From positions 62,001 through 126,000 of the forward strand of contig NZ_BMWA01000024.1 in the NCBI RefSeq assembly GCF_014650995.1: a stretch of DNA of 64,000 nucleotides, in the 5' to 3' direction. The DNA comes from Streptomyces viridiviolaceus (lineage in GTDB: Bacteria > Actinomycetota > Actinomycetes > Streptomycetales > Streptomycetaceae). The position numbers were made by a program, and so were the translations under genes. Below are positions 26,681-35,402 of the stretch, in pieces. Under the pieces are notes generated by a model, which had not been told where the DNA came from, made no database searches, and saw only the letters and a list, made by a program, of their open reading frames with translations. Numbering within the stretch: position 1 is the stretch's first letter; every line of letters starts with the position of its first letter.

Positions 26681-27504
26681 CCGTACGACGGCGGGTGCTG
26701 CGGGTCCGGGAGGGTCTGGCGTCACCTCGTCCGGACACCCTGGCCGCCGAGGAGCCGATGGAGATCCGGGTCGGCGGGCGCCCGCTCACCGTGACCATGC
26801 GCACTCCGGGCGACGACTTCGACCTCGCGGCCGGGTTCCTGGTGAGCGAAGGGGTGGTGCACGACGCCGACGCCGTGGCGGGAATCCGCTACTGTGCGGG
26901 CGCCACGGCCGACGGCGGCAACACCTACAACGTGGTGGACGTCGTCCTGAGCCGGGGCGTGGCCGCTCCCGGCCCGTCACTGGAGCGGAACTTCTACACC
27001 ACGTCCTCGTGCGGGCTGTGCGGCAAGGCGAGCCTGGACGCGGTGCGCACGCAGGCGGCGTGGTCCGTCGCCGAGGACCCGCTGCGTATCGGCCCGGAGA
27101 CGCTCGCGGCCCTCCCCGACCGTCTGCGGGCGGCCCAACGGGTGTTCGACAGCACCGGCGGGCTGCACGCCGCCGGGCTCTTCTCGGCCGACGGGGAGCT
27201 GCTGTGCCTGCGGGAGGACGTCGGCCGGCACAACGCCGTGGACAAGGTCGTGGGCCATGCCCTGCGATCGGGGCTGCTGCCGCTGCGCGAGACGGTGCTG
27301 ATGGTGAGCGGCCGGGCTTCGTTCGAGCTGGTGCAGAAGGCGGTGATGGCCGGCATCCCCGTACTGGCGGCCGTCTCCGCACCGTCCTCGCTCGCGGTCG
27401 ACCTGGCCGCGGAGAGCGGACTGACCCTCATCGGGTTCCTGCGCGGCGCCTCGATGAACGTCTACACCGGCGCCGAGCGCGTGCAGCCGCTGCCCGCGGC
27501 CTGA
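26668..27504 (+). CDS. fdhD: Formate dehydrogenase accessory sulfurtransferase
   Basis: FdhD carries sulfur from a cysteine desulfurase to the molybdenum cofactor before it is placed in formate dehydrogenase. The 278-aa product shows the essential cysteine pair in TTSSCGLCGK (about residue 115), the GGLHAAGLF and REDVGRHNAVDKVVG cofactor-binding stretches and VSGRASFELVQKA. GGAGAGGAG stands before ATG 26668. It overlaps the MFS gene by 13 bp and is followed 84 bp later by a LysR regulator. Its presence between these genes is the best evidence that the two FdhF/YdeP proteins are real sulfurated molybdoenzymes. Confidence 0.95.
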   Translation: MGRVTVRRRVLRVREGLASPRPDTLAAEEPMEIRVGGRPLTVTMRTPGDDFDLAAGFLVSEGVVHDADAVAGIRYCAGATADGGNTYNVVDVVLSRGVAAPGPSLERNFYTTSSCGLCGKASLDAVRTQAAWSVAEDPLRIGPETLAALPDRLRAAQRVFDSTGGLHAAGLFSADGELLCLREDVGRHNAVDKVVGHALRSGLLPLRETVLMVSGRASFELVQKAVMAGIPVLAAVSAPSSLAVDLAAESGLTLIGFLRGASMNVYTGAERVQPLPAA

Positions 27505-27588
27505 GCCGTCCCGTCGAGGCCCCACCGGGCGTGCGGCGCCGCGCGGCCCCGACTGGCGTTCCGTGGAGCTGTCCGGTACACCCATGGA

Positions 27589-28521
27589 GTGCTGTTCCGT
27601 CAACTCGAGTACCTGGTGGCCCTCTCCCGGGAGCGCCATTTCGCTCGTGCCGCCCAGACCTGCTACGTCTCCCAGCCCGCGCTCTCCGAAGCGATCCGCA
27701 AGCTGGAGGAGGAGCTGGACGTACCGCTCGTCCGGCGTGGCCGCAAGTACGAGGGCCTCACGCCCGAGGGCGAACGCATCGTGGTCTGGGCGCAGCGGAT
27801 CCTGGCCGACCGCGACGCCCTCAAGAACGAGGTCGGCGCCCTGCGCACGGGGCTCAGCGGCAGGATGCGCGTCGGGGCGGTCCCGACCGCGTCGGGTGCC
27901 GTCTCTCTGCTGACCGGACCGTTCTGCGCGGCGCACCCGCTGGTCACCGTGGAGGTCAAGGCGGACCTCCAGTCGGAGGACATCCTGCGGCAGTTGCAGA
28001 ACTTCGAGATCGACGCCGGAGTCACGTACCTGCACAAGGGCCTGTCGGAGGGCTTCCAGGCGGTGGCGCTGTACGAGGAGCGGTACGTGCTGCTGACCAC
28101 CGCCGCCGACGGCCTGGCCCGTCCGGCGACGGCGACCTGGGCGGAGGCGGCACGACTGCCGCTGTGCCTGCTGACCGAGGCCATGCAGGGGCGGCGGGTG
28201 CTGGACGAGGTGTTCGCGGAGGTGGGGGTGCGCCCGTCGCCGCGGGTCGAGACCGATTCGGTGGCGGCCCTGTTCGCCCACGTCCGGACGGGCCGGTGGG
28301 CGAGCATCGTGCCGCGGACGTGGCTGCACGTCTTCGGCGTTCCGCACGGCATGCGGGCGGTGCCGCTGACCGAGCCGGCCCGGACGGTGCCGGTCGGGCT
28401 GGTGACCACGACCAGGGAACCCGGATCGGTCATGGCCCGTGCACTGACGGACATCGCCCGGCGGACCGACATCGCCGCCGCCCTCGAACGCCTCCCCGGG
28501 GAGCCCGCTCCCCAGGCGTGA
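27589..28521 (+). CDS. LysR-family transcriptional regulator
   Basis: A 310-aa LysR regulator. The N-terminal winged HTH is clear (LFRQLEYLVALSRERHFARA, then CYVSQPALSEAIRKLEEEL), followed by the linker helix and a two-lobed effector domain from about residue 90. The GTG at 27589 gives the normal LysR beginning. It is the last gene of the fdhF2-MFS-fdhD series and probably regulates that cluster, perhaps through the spaced inverted repeat upstream of fdhF2. Its inducer is not evident. Confidence 0.92.
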   Translation: MLFRQLEYLVALSRERHFARAAQTCYVSQPALSEAIRKLEEELDVPLVRRGRKYEGLTPEGERIVVWAQRILADRDALKNEVGALRTGLSGRMRVGAVPTASGAVSLLTGPFCAAHPLVTVEVKADLQSEDILRQLQNFEIDAGVTYLHKGLSEGFQAVALYEERYVLLTTAADGLARPATATWAEAARLPLCLLTEAMQGRRVLDEVFAEVGVRPSPRVETDSVAALFAHVRTGRWASIVPRTWLHVFGVPHGMRAVPLTEPARTVPVGLVTTTREPGSVMARALTDIARRTDIAAALERLPGEPAPQA

Positions 28522-28606
28522 TTCCTCGCCGCCGTGGCGCACCAGGGTGGGGCCGTCTCGTCCCGGAGGGACGGGCTCGCGCGAGCCGAGGGGTTCCGGC
28601 GGCGCT

Positions 28607-28999
28607 TCAGGACCGCGTCGCTCCGGTACGGCGGGCGGCCACCAGGCCGAGTATGCCGATGACGACAAGCGGCCAGCCGCCCGTGACGGGGAAGTAGACG
28701 ACGCACAGGGGCACGCCGAGGCCCAGCAGGTACCACCCGATCTGCGCGGGCAGGTGGCCGGTGGTGCGCACGAGGTGCCGGGCCAGCGTGCCCAGGGCAA
28801 GCAGCGCGACACCGGCCACCATCCACCAGATGCTGAACTCGCGGGCGAAGTAGTCCTCGGCGCCCGTGTCCACGGCGCTGCGGAAGAAGCCGTCACGGAC
28901 GATGGCGCCTCAGGCGTGGGGCTGGGCGAAGGCCCAGGCGAAGTGGAGCAGCGCGGTGGCGATGATCAGCCGCGGGACCCATCGGGCCAAGGTGTTCAC
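28607..28999 (-). pseudogene. DUF6463-like small membrane protein, interrupted by TGA
   Basis: Read from GTG 28999 the frame encodes NTLARWVPRLIIATALLHFAW...AQPHA, then hits TGA at codon 30. It continues in the same frame as GAIVRDGFFRSAVDTGAEDYF and three more membrane helices to the end at 28607. The family, as I remember it, has Trp at the stop position, so TGG to TGA would explain it. With the stop read through the protein is about 130 aa with four membrane segments. The GTG overlaps the stop of the upstream TetR frame as GTGA, showing translational coupling. A shorter protein from 28873 (88 aa) could still be made. Confidence 0.7.
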
Positions 29000-29571
29000 G
29001 GGGTGTCCTCCCACTCGTACGCGTCGTGCGGATCGTGCGGGGCCAGGCGCAGGGCCAGGGCGTAGCTGTCGCGCAGGTCGGACGTGGGGACGGGCGGGAC
29101 GACCTGCTGGGCGCCGACGAGGACCAGGTAGAGCAGCCGGGCCATCGACTCGACGTCGACCTCCGGGCCGCCGAGTTCGCGCAAGAGGGTGCGCAGGTAG
29201 TCGATGCGCGACCGGTCCACCCGTTCCTGAAGTGCGTGTGCCTCGGGATCCTGCAGGGCCCAGGACCGCATGGCGATCTCGACGCCCTCACTGCCGCTCT
29301 TGTCTTCGAGGACGAGTCCGAGCAGGCGCCGGAGCCTGCGCCGGGCAGAGGCGCCGACGCGTTCCGTGTCGGCGATGAAGCGGCTGGTGTGCTCTGCCTC
29401 GAAGTGTGCGAGCAGGTCGGTCTTGAAGCCCGCTGTGCCCTTGAAGTGGTGGTGGAAGGAGCCCTAGGTCAGGTCGAGTTCGCTGCACAGCCGCTCGATG
29501 GTCAGGGCCCGCGCGCCGTCCTGTCGCAGCACGGCGAGTCCGGCCTCCAGCCAGTCCCGTTCGCTCGCCAC
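28996..29571 (-). pseudogene. TetR-family regulator, interrupted by TAG in the HTH
   Basis: From GTG 29571 the frame reads ASERDWLEAGLAVLRQDGARALTIERLCSELDLT, stops at TAG (29464-29466), and continues in frame with GSFHHHFKGTAGFKTDLLAHF, the usual second half of a TetR helix-turn-helix. It then runs through a normal ligand-binding domain to 28996. In TetR relatives the stop position normally holds Lys or Pro, so AAG to TAG is likely. The full length would be 191 codons. It overlaps the following DUF6463-like gene by 4 bp. Both members of the pair are broken by a single codon. Confidence 0.8.
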
Positions 29572-29578
29572 GGCCCGA

Positions 29579-29599
29579 CCGTACGATACGGAATGGTAT
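29579..29599. promoter_or_regulatory. Candidate TetR operator
   Basis: CCGTA-CGA-TACGG (29579-29591) is a 5-3-5 inverted repeat, and an overlapping ATAC-N6-GTAT follows (29586-29599). The block lies 8-28 bp before the TetR start, where such repressors usually bind their own promoter. If the TetR gene is truly dead, the site may be a relic. Confidence 0.45.
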
Positions 29600-29658
29600 G
29601 GCGCCGTGTCACAGCGGAGGACCGGCGTTGACCAGCGGCTTCCGCGTTCGGTAACAAA

Positions 29659-29687
29659 TTGACTTTGCGTCACCTTTACTGTTGTCT
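29659..29687 (+). promoter_or_regulatory. Candidate promoter of the MmpS-like lipoprotein gene
   Basis: TTGACT at 29659-29664 and TTGTCT at 29682-29687 are separated by 17 bases, ahead of the lipoprotein start at 29728. The -35 box is good and the -10 box is weak. The surrounding stretch is unusually AT-rich for this genome. Confidence 0.35.
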
Positions 29688-29727
29688 GCCGCTTGCACAG
29701 TCCGTGTGACCTGGGGGGTCAATTCCA

Positions 29728-30183
29728 ATGAACCGCATCAGCCGCTCCATCGCCGCCGCGCTCTTCGCGGGCGGTCTCGTCCTCGGGCTCGGCGCCTGCT
29801 CGGACGTCGCCGACGAGGCCGCCAAGCAGGTCGAGGACGAGGTGGTCGAGGAGGTCGACAAGCAGCTCAACGAGGAGTATCAGGTCACCTACGAGGTGAC
29901 CGGCGCCAAGGCCGACTCCATCGAGTTCAACGCGGGCGGCGGCGACGCGGCGGACCCGAAGCTCGAGACGGTGAAGAACCCCACGCTGCCGTGGAAGAAG
30001 ACGGTGACGCTGCGGGGCATCGAGGCGCCGACCGTGCTGCCGGTGGCGCTGGACGTCAGCGAGGGCGGCTCCGACGGCCTCACCTGCAAGATCGTGTACA
30101 AGGGGAAGACCCTCGCCGAGGAGTCCGACGCGGGCGTCGTCTCCGCCGCCGGCTGTGTCGCCGTCTCGCCGATCGCCGGCTGA
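29728..30183 (+). CDS. MmpS-like secreted lipoprotein
   Basis: A 151-aa exported lipoprotein. Residues 1-24 form a lipoprotein signal peptide ending LGLGAC, with Cys24 as the lipidation site. An acidic helical stretch follows (about 25-50). The beta-rich domain resembles mycobacterial MmpS: YQVTYEVTGAKADSIEFNAG, then PWKKTVTL, then TCKIVYKGK and a terminal Cys. MmpS proteins assist MmpL exporters, but no MmpL gene is nearby, and Streptomyces has many such stand-alone proteins. Two C-terminal cysteines could form a disulfide. It is bounded by a strong terminator shared with htpG. Confidence 0.8.
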   Translation: MNRISRSIAAALFAGGLVLGLGACSDVADEAAKQVEDEVVEEVDKQLNEEYQVTYEVTGAKADSIEFNAGGGDAADPKLETVKNPTLPWKKTVTLRGIEAPTVLPVALDVSEGGSDGLTCKIVYKGKTLAEESDAGVVSAAGCVAVSPIAG

Positions 30184-30195
30184 GCGGGACGGACC

Positions 30196-30234
30196 GTGAG
30201 GTCCCGGGGTGGGCCGGCCACCACGGGACCTCAC
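30196..30234. terminator. Bidirectional terminator between the lipoprotein gene and htpG
   Basis: GTGAGGTCCCG (30196-30206) pairs perfectly with CGGGACCTCAC (30224-30234). An inner GGTGG/CCACC stem (30208-30212 and 30218-30222) extends it around a five-base loop. It lies 13 bp after the lipoprotein stop and 19 bp beyond the convergent htpG stop. No T-run follows, as is common in Streptomyces. Confidence 0.8.
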
Positions 30235-30253
30235 CGTGCGCCGATCGGCGTAC

Positions 30254-32152
30254 CTACAGCGTGCGTTCCATGCGGTCGGCCACCAGCTTCACGAACCGTG
30301 CCGGCTCCTTCGGCCGGCCGCCTTCGGAGAGAACCGCCAGAGCGTGGAGCAGTTCCGCGGTCTCGGTGAGCTCCGTGCGGTCCTCGCGTTCCGTGTAGGC
30401 CCGGTTCAGGGTCTTCACCAGCTGGTGCTCCGGGTTGAGTTCCAGGATCCGCTTGGACCGGGGCACCTCCTGACCCATCGCCCGGTACATGTTCTCCAGC
30501 GCGGGCGTGAGGTCGTGCGCGTCGGAGACGACACAGGCCGGCGAGACCGTGAGGCGGGACGACAGGCGGACCTCCTTGACGTCCTCGCCCAGGTGCTCCG
30601 TCATCCAGCCGAGCAGCCCGGCGTACTCCTCGCTCTGCCGCTCCTTCTCGGCGCCGTCCTTCCCGTCCTCCTCGCCGCCGAGGTCGATCTCGCCCTTGGC
30701 CACCGACCGCAGCCGTTTGCCCTCGTACTCCCCGACCGCGTCGACCCACACCTCGTCCACGGGGTCGGTGAGCAGCAGGACCTCCACGCCCTTGGCCCGG
30801 AACGCCTCCATGTGCGGGGAGTTCTCGATGGCCTGCCGGGACTCGCCCGTCATGAAGTAGATGCCGTCCTGCCCGTCCTTCATCCGCTCCACGTACTTCG
30901 CCAGCGTGGTCGGCTCCTCGGCGTCCCGTGTGCTCGCGAAGGAGGCGACGGCGAGGATCGCGTCGCGGTTCTCGGAGTCGGTCACCAGCCCTTCCTTCAG
31001 GACCGGGCCGAACTCCCGCCAGAACGTGGTGTAGCGCTCCGGCGCCGACGACATCAGGTCCTTCACCGTCGACAGGACCTTCTTCGTCAGGCGGCGCCGC
31101 ATCATGCGGATGTGCCGGTCCTGCTGGAGGATCTCGCGGGAGACGTTGAGCGAGAGGTCCTGCGCGTCGACCACACCCTTGACGAAGCGGAGGTAGGGCG
31201 GCAGCAGTTCCTCGCAGTCGTCCATGATGAAGACGCGCTTCACGTAGAGCTGTACGCCCCGCTGGTACCCCTGGGTGAACAGGTCGTGCGGGGCATGGGC
31301 GGGCACGAAGAGCAGGGCCTGGTACTCGAAGGCGCCCTCCGCCTGCAGCCGGATCGTCTCCAGCGGTTCGCGCCAGTCGTGGCTGATGTGCTTGTACAGC
31401 TCGTGGTACTCGTCGTCGGACACCTCGTCGCGCGGACGCGCCCACAGGGCCTTCATCGAGTTCAGCGTCTCCGCCTCACCGGAGTCGCCGTCGTCGCCCG
31501 CCTCGGGGACCAGGCGGATCGGCCAGGTGATGAAGTCCGAGTACCGCTTGACGATCTCCTTCACCTTCCAGGCGGAGGTGTAGTCGTGGAGCTGGTTCTC
31601 GGAATCCGCCGGCTTCAGGTGAAGGGTGACCGAGGTTCCCTGCGGCGCCTCGTCGACCTTCTCCAGCGTGTACGTGCCCTCGCCCCGCGATGTCCAGCGG
31701 GTGCCCTGGGTCTCGCCGGCGCGCCGGGTCACCAGGGTGACTTCGTCCGCCACCATGAAGCCCGAGTAGAAGCCGACCCCGAACTGGCCGATGAGCCCGT
31801 CGGCCCCTGCGGCGTCCTTGGTCTCTCGCAGTTCCTGCAGGAACTTGGCCGTGCCCGAGTTGGCGATGGTGCCGATGAGCTGGGTGACCTCGTCGTACGA
31901 CATCCCGATGCCGTTGTCCCGGACCGTGAGGGTACGGGCCTCCTTGTCGATGTCGATCTCGATGTGCAGGTCGGTCACGTCGACGTCGGGAGCTTCGTCC
32001 CGCAGGGCGGCGAGGCGCAGCTTGTCCAGCGCGTCGGAGGCGTTGGAGACGAGCTCGCGCAGGAAGACGTCCTTGTTCGAGTAGACCGAGTGGATCATCA
32101 ACTGCAGGAGCTGACGCGCCTCTACCTGGAACTCAAACGTTTCGCTCGGCAT
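30254..32152 (-). CDS. htpG: Molecular chaperone HtpG (Hsp90)
   Basis: Bacterial Hsp90, an ATP-driven dimeric chaperone. The 632-aa product has the GHKL ATPase domain with the family blocks [38 protein letters not shown] and [15 protein letters not shown]. The middle client-binding domain follows, and then a C-terminal dimer domain; there is no MEEVD tail, as expected in bacteria. ATG 32152 (MPSETFEFQ) is preferred to GTG 32170, which would add six residues. It is transcribed alone toward the terminator at 30196. No HAIR or RheA-type heat-shock element was seen in its upstream region. Confidence 0.95.
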
Positions 32153-32396
32153 GGTTGGTGTGTACCTCACAGGTCGCAGTGGTCTGCACTGGTGGAGGTC
32201 ACTCTAGAACAGCCCCGGCTCCTCGACAGGTTCTGTCGGGCTCCCGGTGCATGCAGGTGAGAGGGCCGCAAGCGGGTTCACCGCACCCCGGATCCGGGGG
32301 CTGGGCGCAGTGATCCGGTGCCGGGATCCTGGCAGGGCCGTCGGCACGGGGACCGACCGGTCCGTGCCGGCCGGGTCACGACCAGGGGGAACACCC

Positions 32397-32985
32397 ATGC
32401 CTCGCACGCACCGCGACGCTCACCGGTGCGCTCGCGAGCATGCGGCGTCCCGTCAACCGGAGCCGTTCGAGCGGCAGTTGGATCTGCTCGTCGATCGGGA
32501 CGGGGTGCCGGGTGCGCTCGCGTACGACGGCAGGCTGACGCGTACCGCAGGCGTCTCGGACCTGCGGTCGGGCCGGCCGAAGGTCGACGAGCGGGGCCGG
32601 TTCAGGCCGTCCGGCAGCACCGAGGCGTTCACCGCGGCCGCCGTGATGCCCCTGATGACGGACGGACGGGTCCGGAGGATCTCAACTCCTTCTGGGACGT
32701 ACTGTTCGGCGGGCGGCTCCTGCCCGGCCGGGCGGTGCACCGGATGACCCGAGACCCGTCGTGGGGAGCCGCGACGTGTACCCGGCGGGCAGCCGCCACG
32801 GCTACGGCGTCGTCTCCGTCCCGCTCAGCTGCGGCGGCCTCTACTGGGCCACGGCGGTGATCTGCCCGGCGACTCGGTCGGCGCACAGGGCCGCGCGGCC
32901 GGGGCACCGTGACCCGGGCGGCGGAGGGCGCCGGCCCCGTCTCCAGGGGGCGGTGGACGCGGCCCTGTGCGCCGAGGGCCGTTGA
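32397..32985 (+). pseudogene. Decayed serine hydrolase (class C beta-lactamase/DD-peptidase family)
   Basis: Fragments in several frames match a secreted D-Ala-D-Ala carboxypeptidase-like hydrolase. From ATG 32397 (AGGGGGA upstream) one frame gives the N-terminal piece VPGALAYDGRLTRTAGVSDL and GRFRPSGSTEAFTAAAV, where the SxxK region appears to have lost its Lys. Directly after DGRVR the text jumps to EDLNSFWDVLFGGRLLPG, normally about 140 residues later. A further frame carries HGYGVVSVPLSCGGLYW, and after one more apparent lost G the HGGDLPGDS box. A large internal deletion plus frameshifts make this a true relic. Confidence 0.72.
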
Positions 32986-33019
32986 GCGCTGCCGTCGACC
33001 GGCGGGCCGGACGACCGAC

Positions 33020-33048
33020 AGGACTTGCAGAGGTTTTCTGCAAGTCCT
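33020..33048. promoter_or_regulatory. Perfect inverted repeat upstream of the PfkB kinase gene
   Basis: AGGACTTGCAGA (33020-33031) and TCTGCAAGTCCT (33037-33048) are exact reverse complements around a five-base spacer, 59-87 bp before the kinase start. The CTTGCAG half resembles elements linked to LacI-type (MalR/Reg1) control in Streptomyces amylase promoters, as I recall. It could be an operator, or a hairpin ending transcription from upstream, although no T-run follows. Confidence 0.55.
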
Positions 33049-33106
33049 TGCCACGGTGGCGGCCGGCTGTTTGACTCGGCTGCCGACGACGGCCCGGGAG
33101 GACCCC

Positions 33107-34066
33107 ATGAGCACCGACATCGACGTCCTCGTCCTGGGCGGCGCGGGAGTGGACACGATCGTCCACGTCCCCGAACTGCCGCTGCCGTTCGCCGACAGCC
33201 ACATGATCCGGCCCGGGATCAAGACCCGCGCGGGCCAGAGCGGCGACTTCGTGGCGCTCGGACTGACCGCCCTGGGACTGCGCGCCCACCATCTCGACAT
33301 GATCGGCGACGACCACGAGGGCGACCTGGTCCGCGCCCTCCACCGCGACCGGGGCGTCCCCCTCACCGCGGTGCCTCAGCCGGCGGGCACCAAGCGCGCG
33401 GTCAACCTCGTCGGGCCCGACGGACGGCGCCTGTCCCTGTACGACGCGACGCGCTCCGGCGAGTCCGACCGGTTCCCCGAGGCGACGGTGCGGGAGCTCG
33501 CCGCCGCGAGCCGGCACGCGCACGTCGTGATCACCCAACCGTGCGCGCACGCCCTGCCCCTGCTGCGGGAGGCCGGGGTCACCCTCTCGACCGACCTCCA
33601 CGACTGGGACGGCGTCGACCCCTATCACGAGCCGTTCGCCCTGGCGGCCGACGTCGTCTTCCTCTCCACCACCGCGCTGGCCGACACCGAGCGCACCATG
33701 CGCGAGATCGCCGCGCGCGGTCGCGCCCGGATCGTCGTCGCCACCGCCGGCGCCGAAGGCGCGTACCTGCTGACCGACGACGCGGTGACGCACGTACCCG
33801 CCGTCGATCCCCCGGCTCCGGTCGTGGACTCCAACGGCGCGGGCGACGCCTTCGCCTCGGCCTTCCTGCTCGGCTGGCTGAACGGAGAGGATCCGCAGCG
33901 CTGCGCCCGCTACGGATCCGTCGCCGGGGCCCACGCGTGCACCGTGCCCTCCACCCGCACGGAGGCCATCGGCCGGTCCGAACTGCTCGCCCGGGCGGCG
34001 GAGTCGGAATCCGCAGCCCTGGCCCTCGCGGCACCGGAGGAGGACTCCTCGCCGGTCACGCCGTAG
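33107..34066 (+). CDS. PfkB-family carbohydrate kinase
   Basis: A 319-aa ribokinase-fold sugar kinase. The N-terminal VLVLGGAGVDTIVHV strand, the GQSGDFVALGLTALG region and the C-terminal PfkB signature DSNGAGDAFASAFLLGWL with catalytic Asp in GAGD are evident. The loop IGDDHEGDLV is the usual second motif. The substrate could be ribose, fructose, a nucleoside or another sugar. GGGAGG stands six bases before ATG 33107. It is preceded by a perfect inverted repeat that may be its operator. No transporter or other sugar gene is adjacent. Confidence 0.88.
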   Translation: MSTDIDVLVLGGAGVDTIVHVPELPLPFADSHMIRPGIKTRAGQSGDFVALGLTALGLRAHHLDMIGDDHEGDLVRALHRDRGVPLTAVPQPAGTKRAVNLVGPDGRRLSLYDATRSGESDRFPEATVRELAAASRHAHVVITQPCAHALPLLREAGVTLSTDLHDWDGVDPYHEPFALAADVVFLSTTALADTERTMREIAARGRARIVVATAGAEGAYLLTDDAVTHVPAVDPPAPVVDSNGAGDAFASAFLLGWLNGEDPQRCARYGSVAGAHACTVPSTRTEAIGRSELLARAAESESAALALAAPEEDSSPVTP

Positions 34067-34325
34067 CGGCGTTCCCCACCACGTTTCAAGAAGTCGGGTC
34101 ACCGATGTTGACTCGGTGTCAGGACGGGTGCAAATTACCTAACGGTAGAACCGATCGGTAACCCCACAACCGGTACGTCACGGTCGCCGGCGAGCGCGCC
34201 CCTCCCCCGGGGCGCGACCGTCGGCCGCTTCCCCACCTGAGCCGCCGCACTCTCACAGAGCAGCACGCACCCCGGGCACCGCCATGCCCGCTCCCCCCGT
34301 GCCACTTCCCGAGAAGAGAGAGCAC

Positions 34326-35198
34326 ATGCCGAAGCATGCCGTGCGCCATGTCATGACCGCGACAGCAGCCGCCGTTGGCGCGCTCGCCCTCGGCCTCACC
34401 GCCACCACCGCACACGCCACCACGACCCTGGACTACGTCGCTCTCGGCGACAGCTACAGCGCCGGCTCGGGAGTCCTGCCCGTGGACACCTCCAACCTGC
34501 TGTGTCTGCGCTCCACGGCGAACTACCCCAACGTCATCGCCTCCAGAACGGGCGCCCACCTCAAGGACGTCACCTGCGGCGCCGCCCAGACGAAACACTT
34601 CACTCAGGCCCAGTACCCGGGAGTCGCCCCCCAGCTGAACGCGCTCGGCGCGGACACCGACCTGGTGACGCTGACCATCGGCGGCAATGACAACAACACG
34701 TTCATCAACGCCATCCTCGCCTGCGGCTCCGCGGGCGTTCTCAGCGGCGGAAAGGGCAGCCCCTGCAAGGACAAGCACGGCAGCTCCTTCGACGACCGGA
34801 TAGCCGCGAACACCTATCCCGCCCTCAAGGCCGCCCTTCAGAACGTGCGCGCCAAGGCTCCCCATGCGCGTGTCGCCGCCTTGGGCTACCCGTGGATCGT
34901 GCCGGCCACCGCCGACCCGTCCTGCTTCGCGAAGCTGCCGATCGCCTCCGGCGACGTGCCCTACCTGCGGGGCATCCAGGCGCACCTGAACGCCGTCGTC
35001 GAGCGCGCCGCCGAGGAGACCGGTGCGGTCTACGTGGACTTCTCGCAGGCGTCGGACGGCCACGACGCCTGCAAGGCCGCCGGCACCCGGTGGATCGAGC
35101 CGCTCCTCTTCGGCCACAGCGTCGTCCCCGTCCACCCCAACGCCCTCGGGGAGAAGCGCATGGCCGAGCACACCATGAGCGTCCTCGGCCTGAGCTGA
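34326..35198 (+). CDS. Secreted SGNH/GDSL hydrolase (lipase/esterase)
   Basis: A 290-aa exported esterase or lipase. The signal peptide runs to about residue 31 (AHA cleavage). The catalytic domain has block I GDSYSAG with nucleophile Ser43, block III GGND with oxyanion Asn, and block V VHPNALG with catalytic His270. Six cysteines likely form three disulfides, as in the Streptomyces secreted lipases of known structure. The gene order near htpG and gap suggests the orthologue of the S. coelicolor SCO7513 lipase, from memory. ATG 34326 follows an AGAGAGAG site. A palindrome ACCGATCGGT (34150-34159) lies in the 259-bp upstream gap, which otherwise shows only a weak TTGACT box at 34108. Confidence 0.92.
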   Translation: MPKHAVRHVMTATAAAVGALALGLTATTAHATTTLDYVALGDSYSAGSGVLPVDTSNLLCLRSTANYPNVIASRTGAHLKDVTCGAAQTKHFTQAQYPGVAPQLNALGADTDLVTLTIGGNDNNTFINAILACGSAGVLSGGKGSPCKDKHGSSFDDRIAANTYPALKAALQNVRAKAPHARVAALGYPWIVPATADPSCFAKLPIASGDVPYLRGIQAHLNAVVERAAEETGAVYVDFSQASDGHDACKAAGTRWIEPLLFGHSVVPVHPNALGEKRMAEHTMSVLGLS

Positions 35199-35269
35199 CG
35201 CCTCGGCAGACCGCTCGGGCCGTCGTCGACGGCGGTGACGTGCGGGAGAGAGGCCCGTGGACGCCAGGA

Positions 35270-35299
35270 GACGCCCCGCCGCCTCGGCGACGGGGCGTC
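35270..35299. terminator. Hairpin terminator after the lipase gene
   Basis: GACGCCCCG (35270-35278) pairs with CGGGGCGTC (35291-35299), with possible inner pairing in the loop. It lies 72 bp after the lipase stop and 104 bp beyond the convergent membrane-protein stop, so it may serve both. Confidence 0.6.
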
Positions 35300-35402
35300 A
35301 CGTCCGCTCCGTGCGGAGCGGTTTCGGCGTCGGCGGCCCGGCGTCAGGCCACATGAAGCCGTGGCCCCGCCGGCTCGTCCGGGCACCGGTCCCGTCCGCG
35401 TC

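Noticed and set aside
34119..35171. 350-codon minus-strand frame over the lipase gene
   Set aside because: Antisense shadow; the plus strand encodes a full secreted GDSL hydrolase with signal peptide and catalytic motifs.
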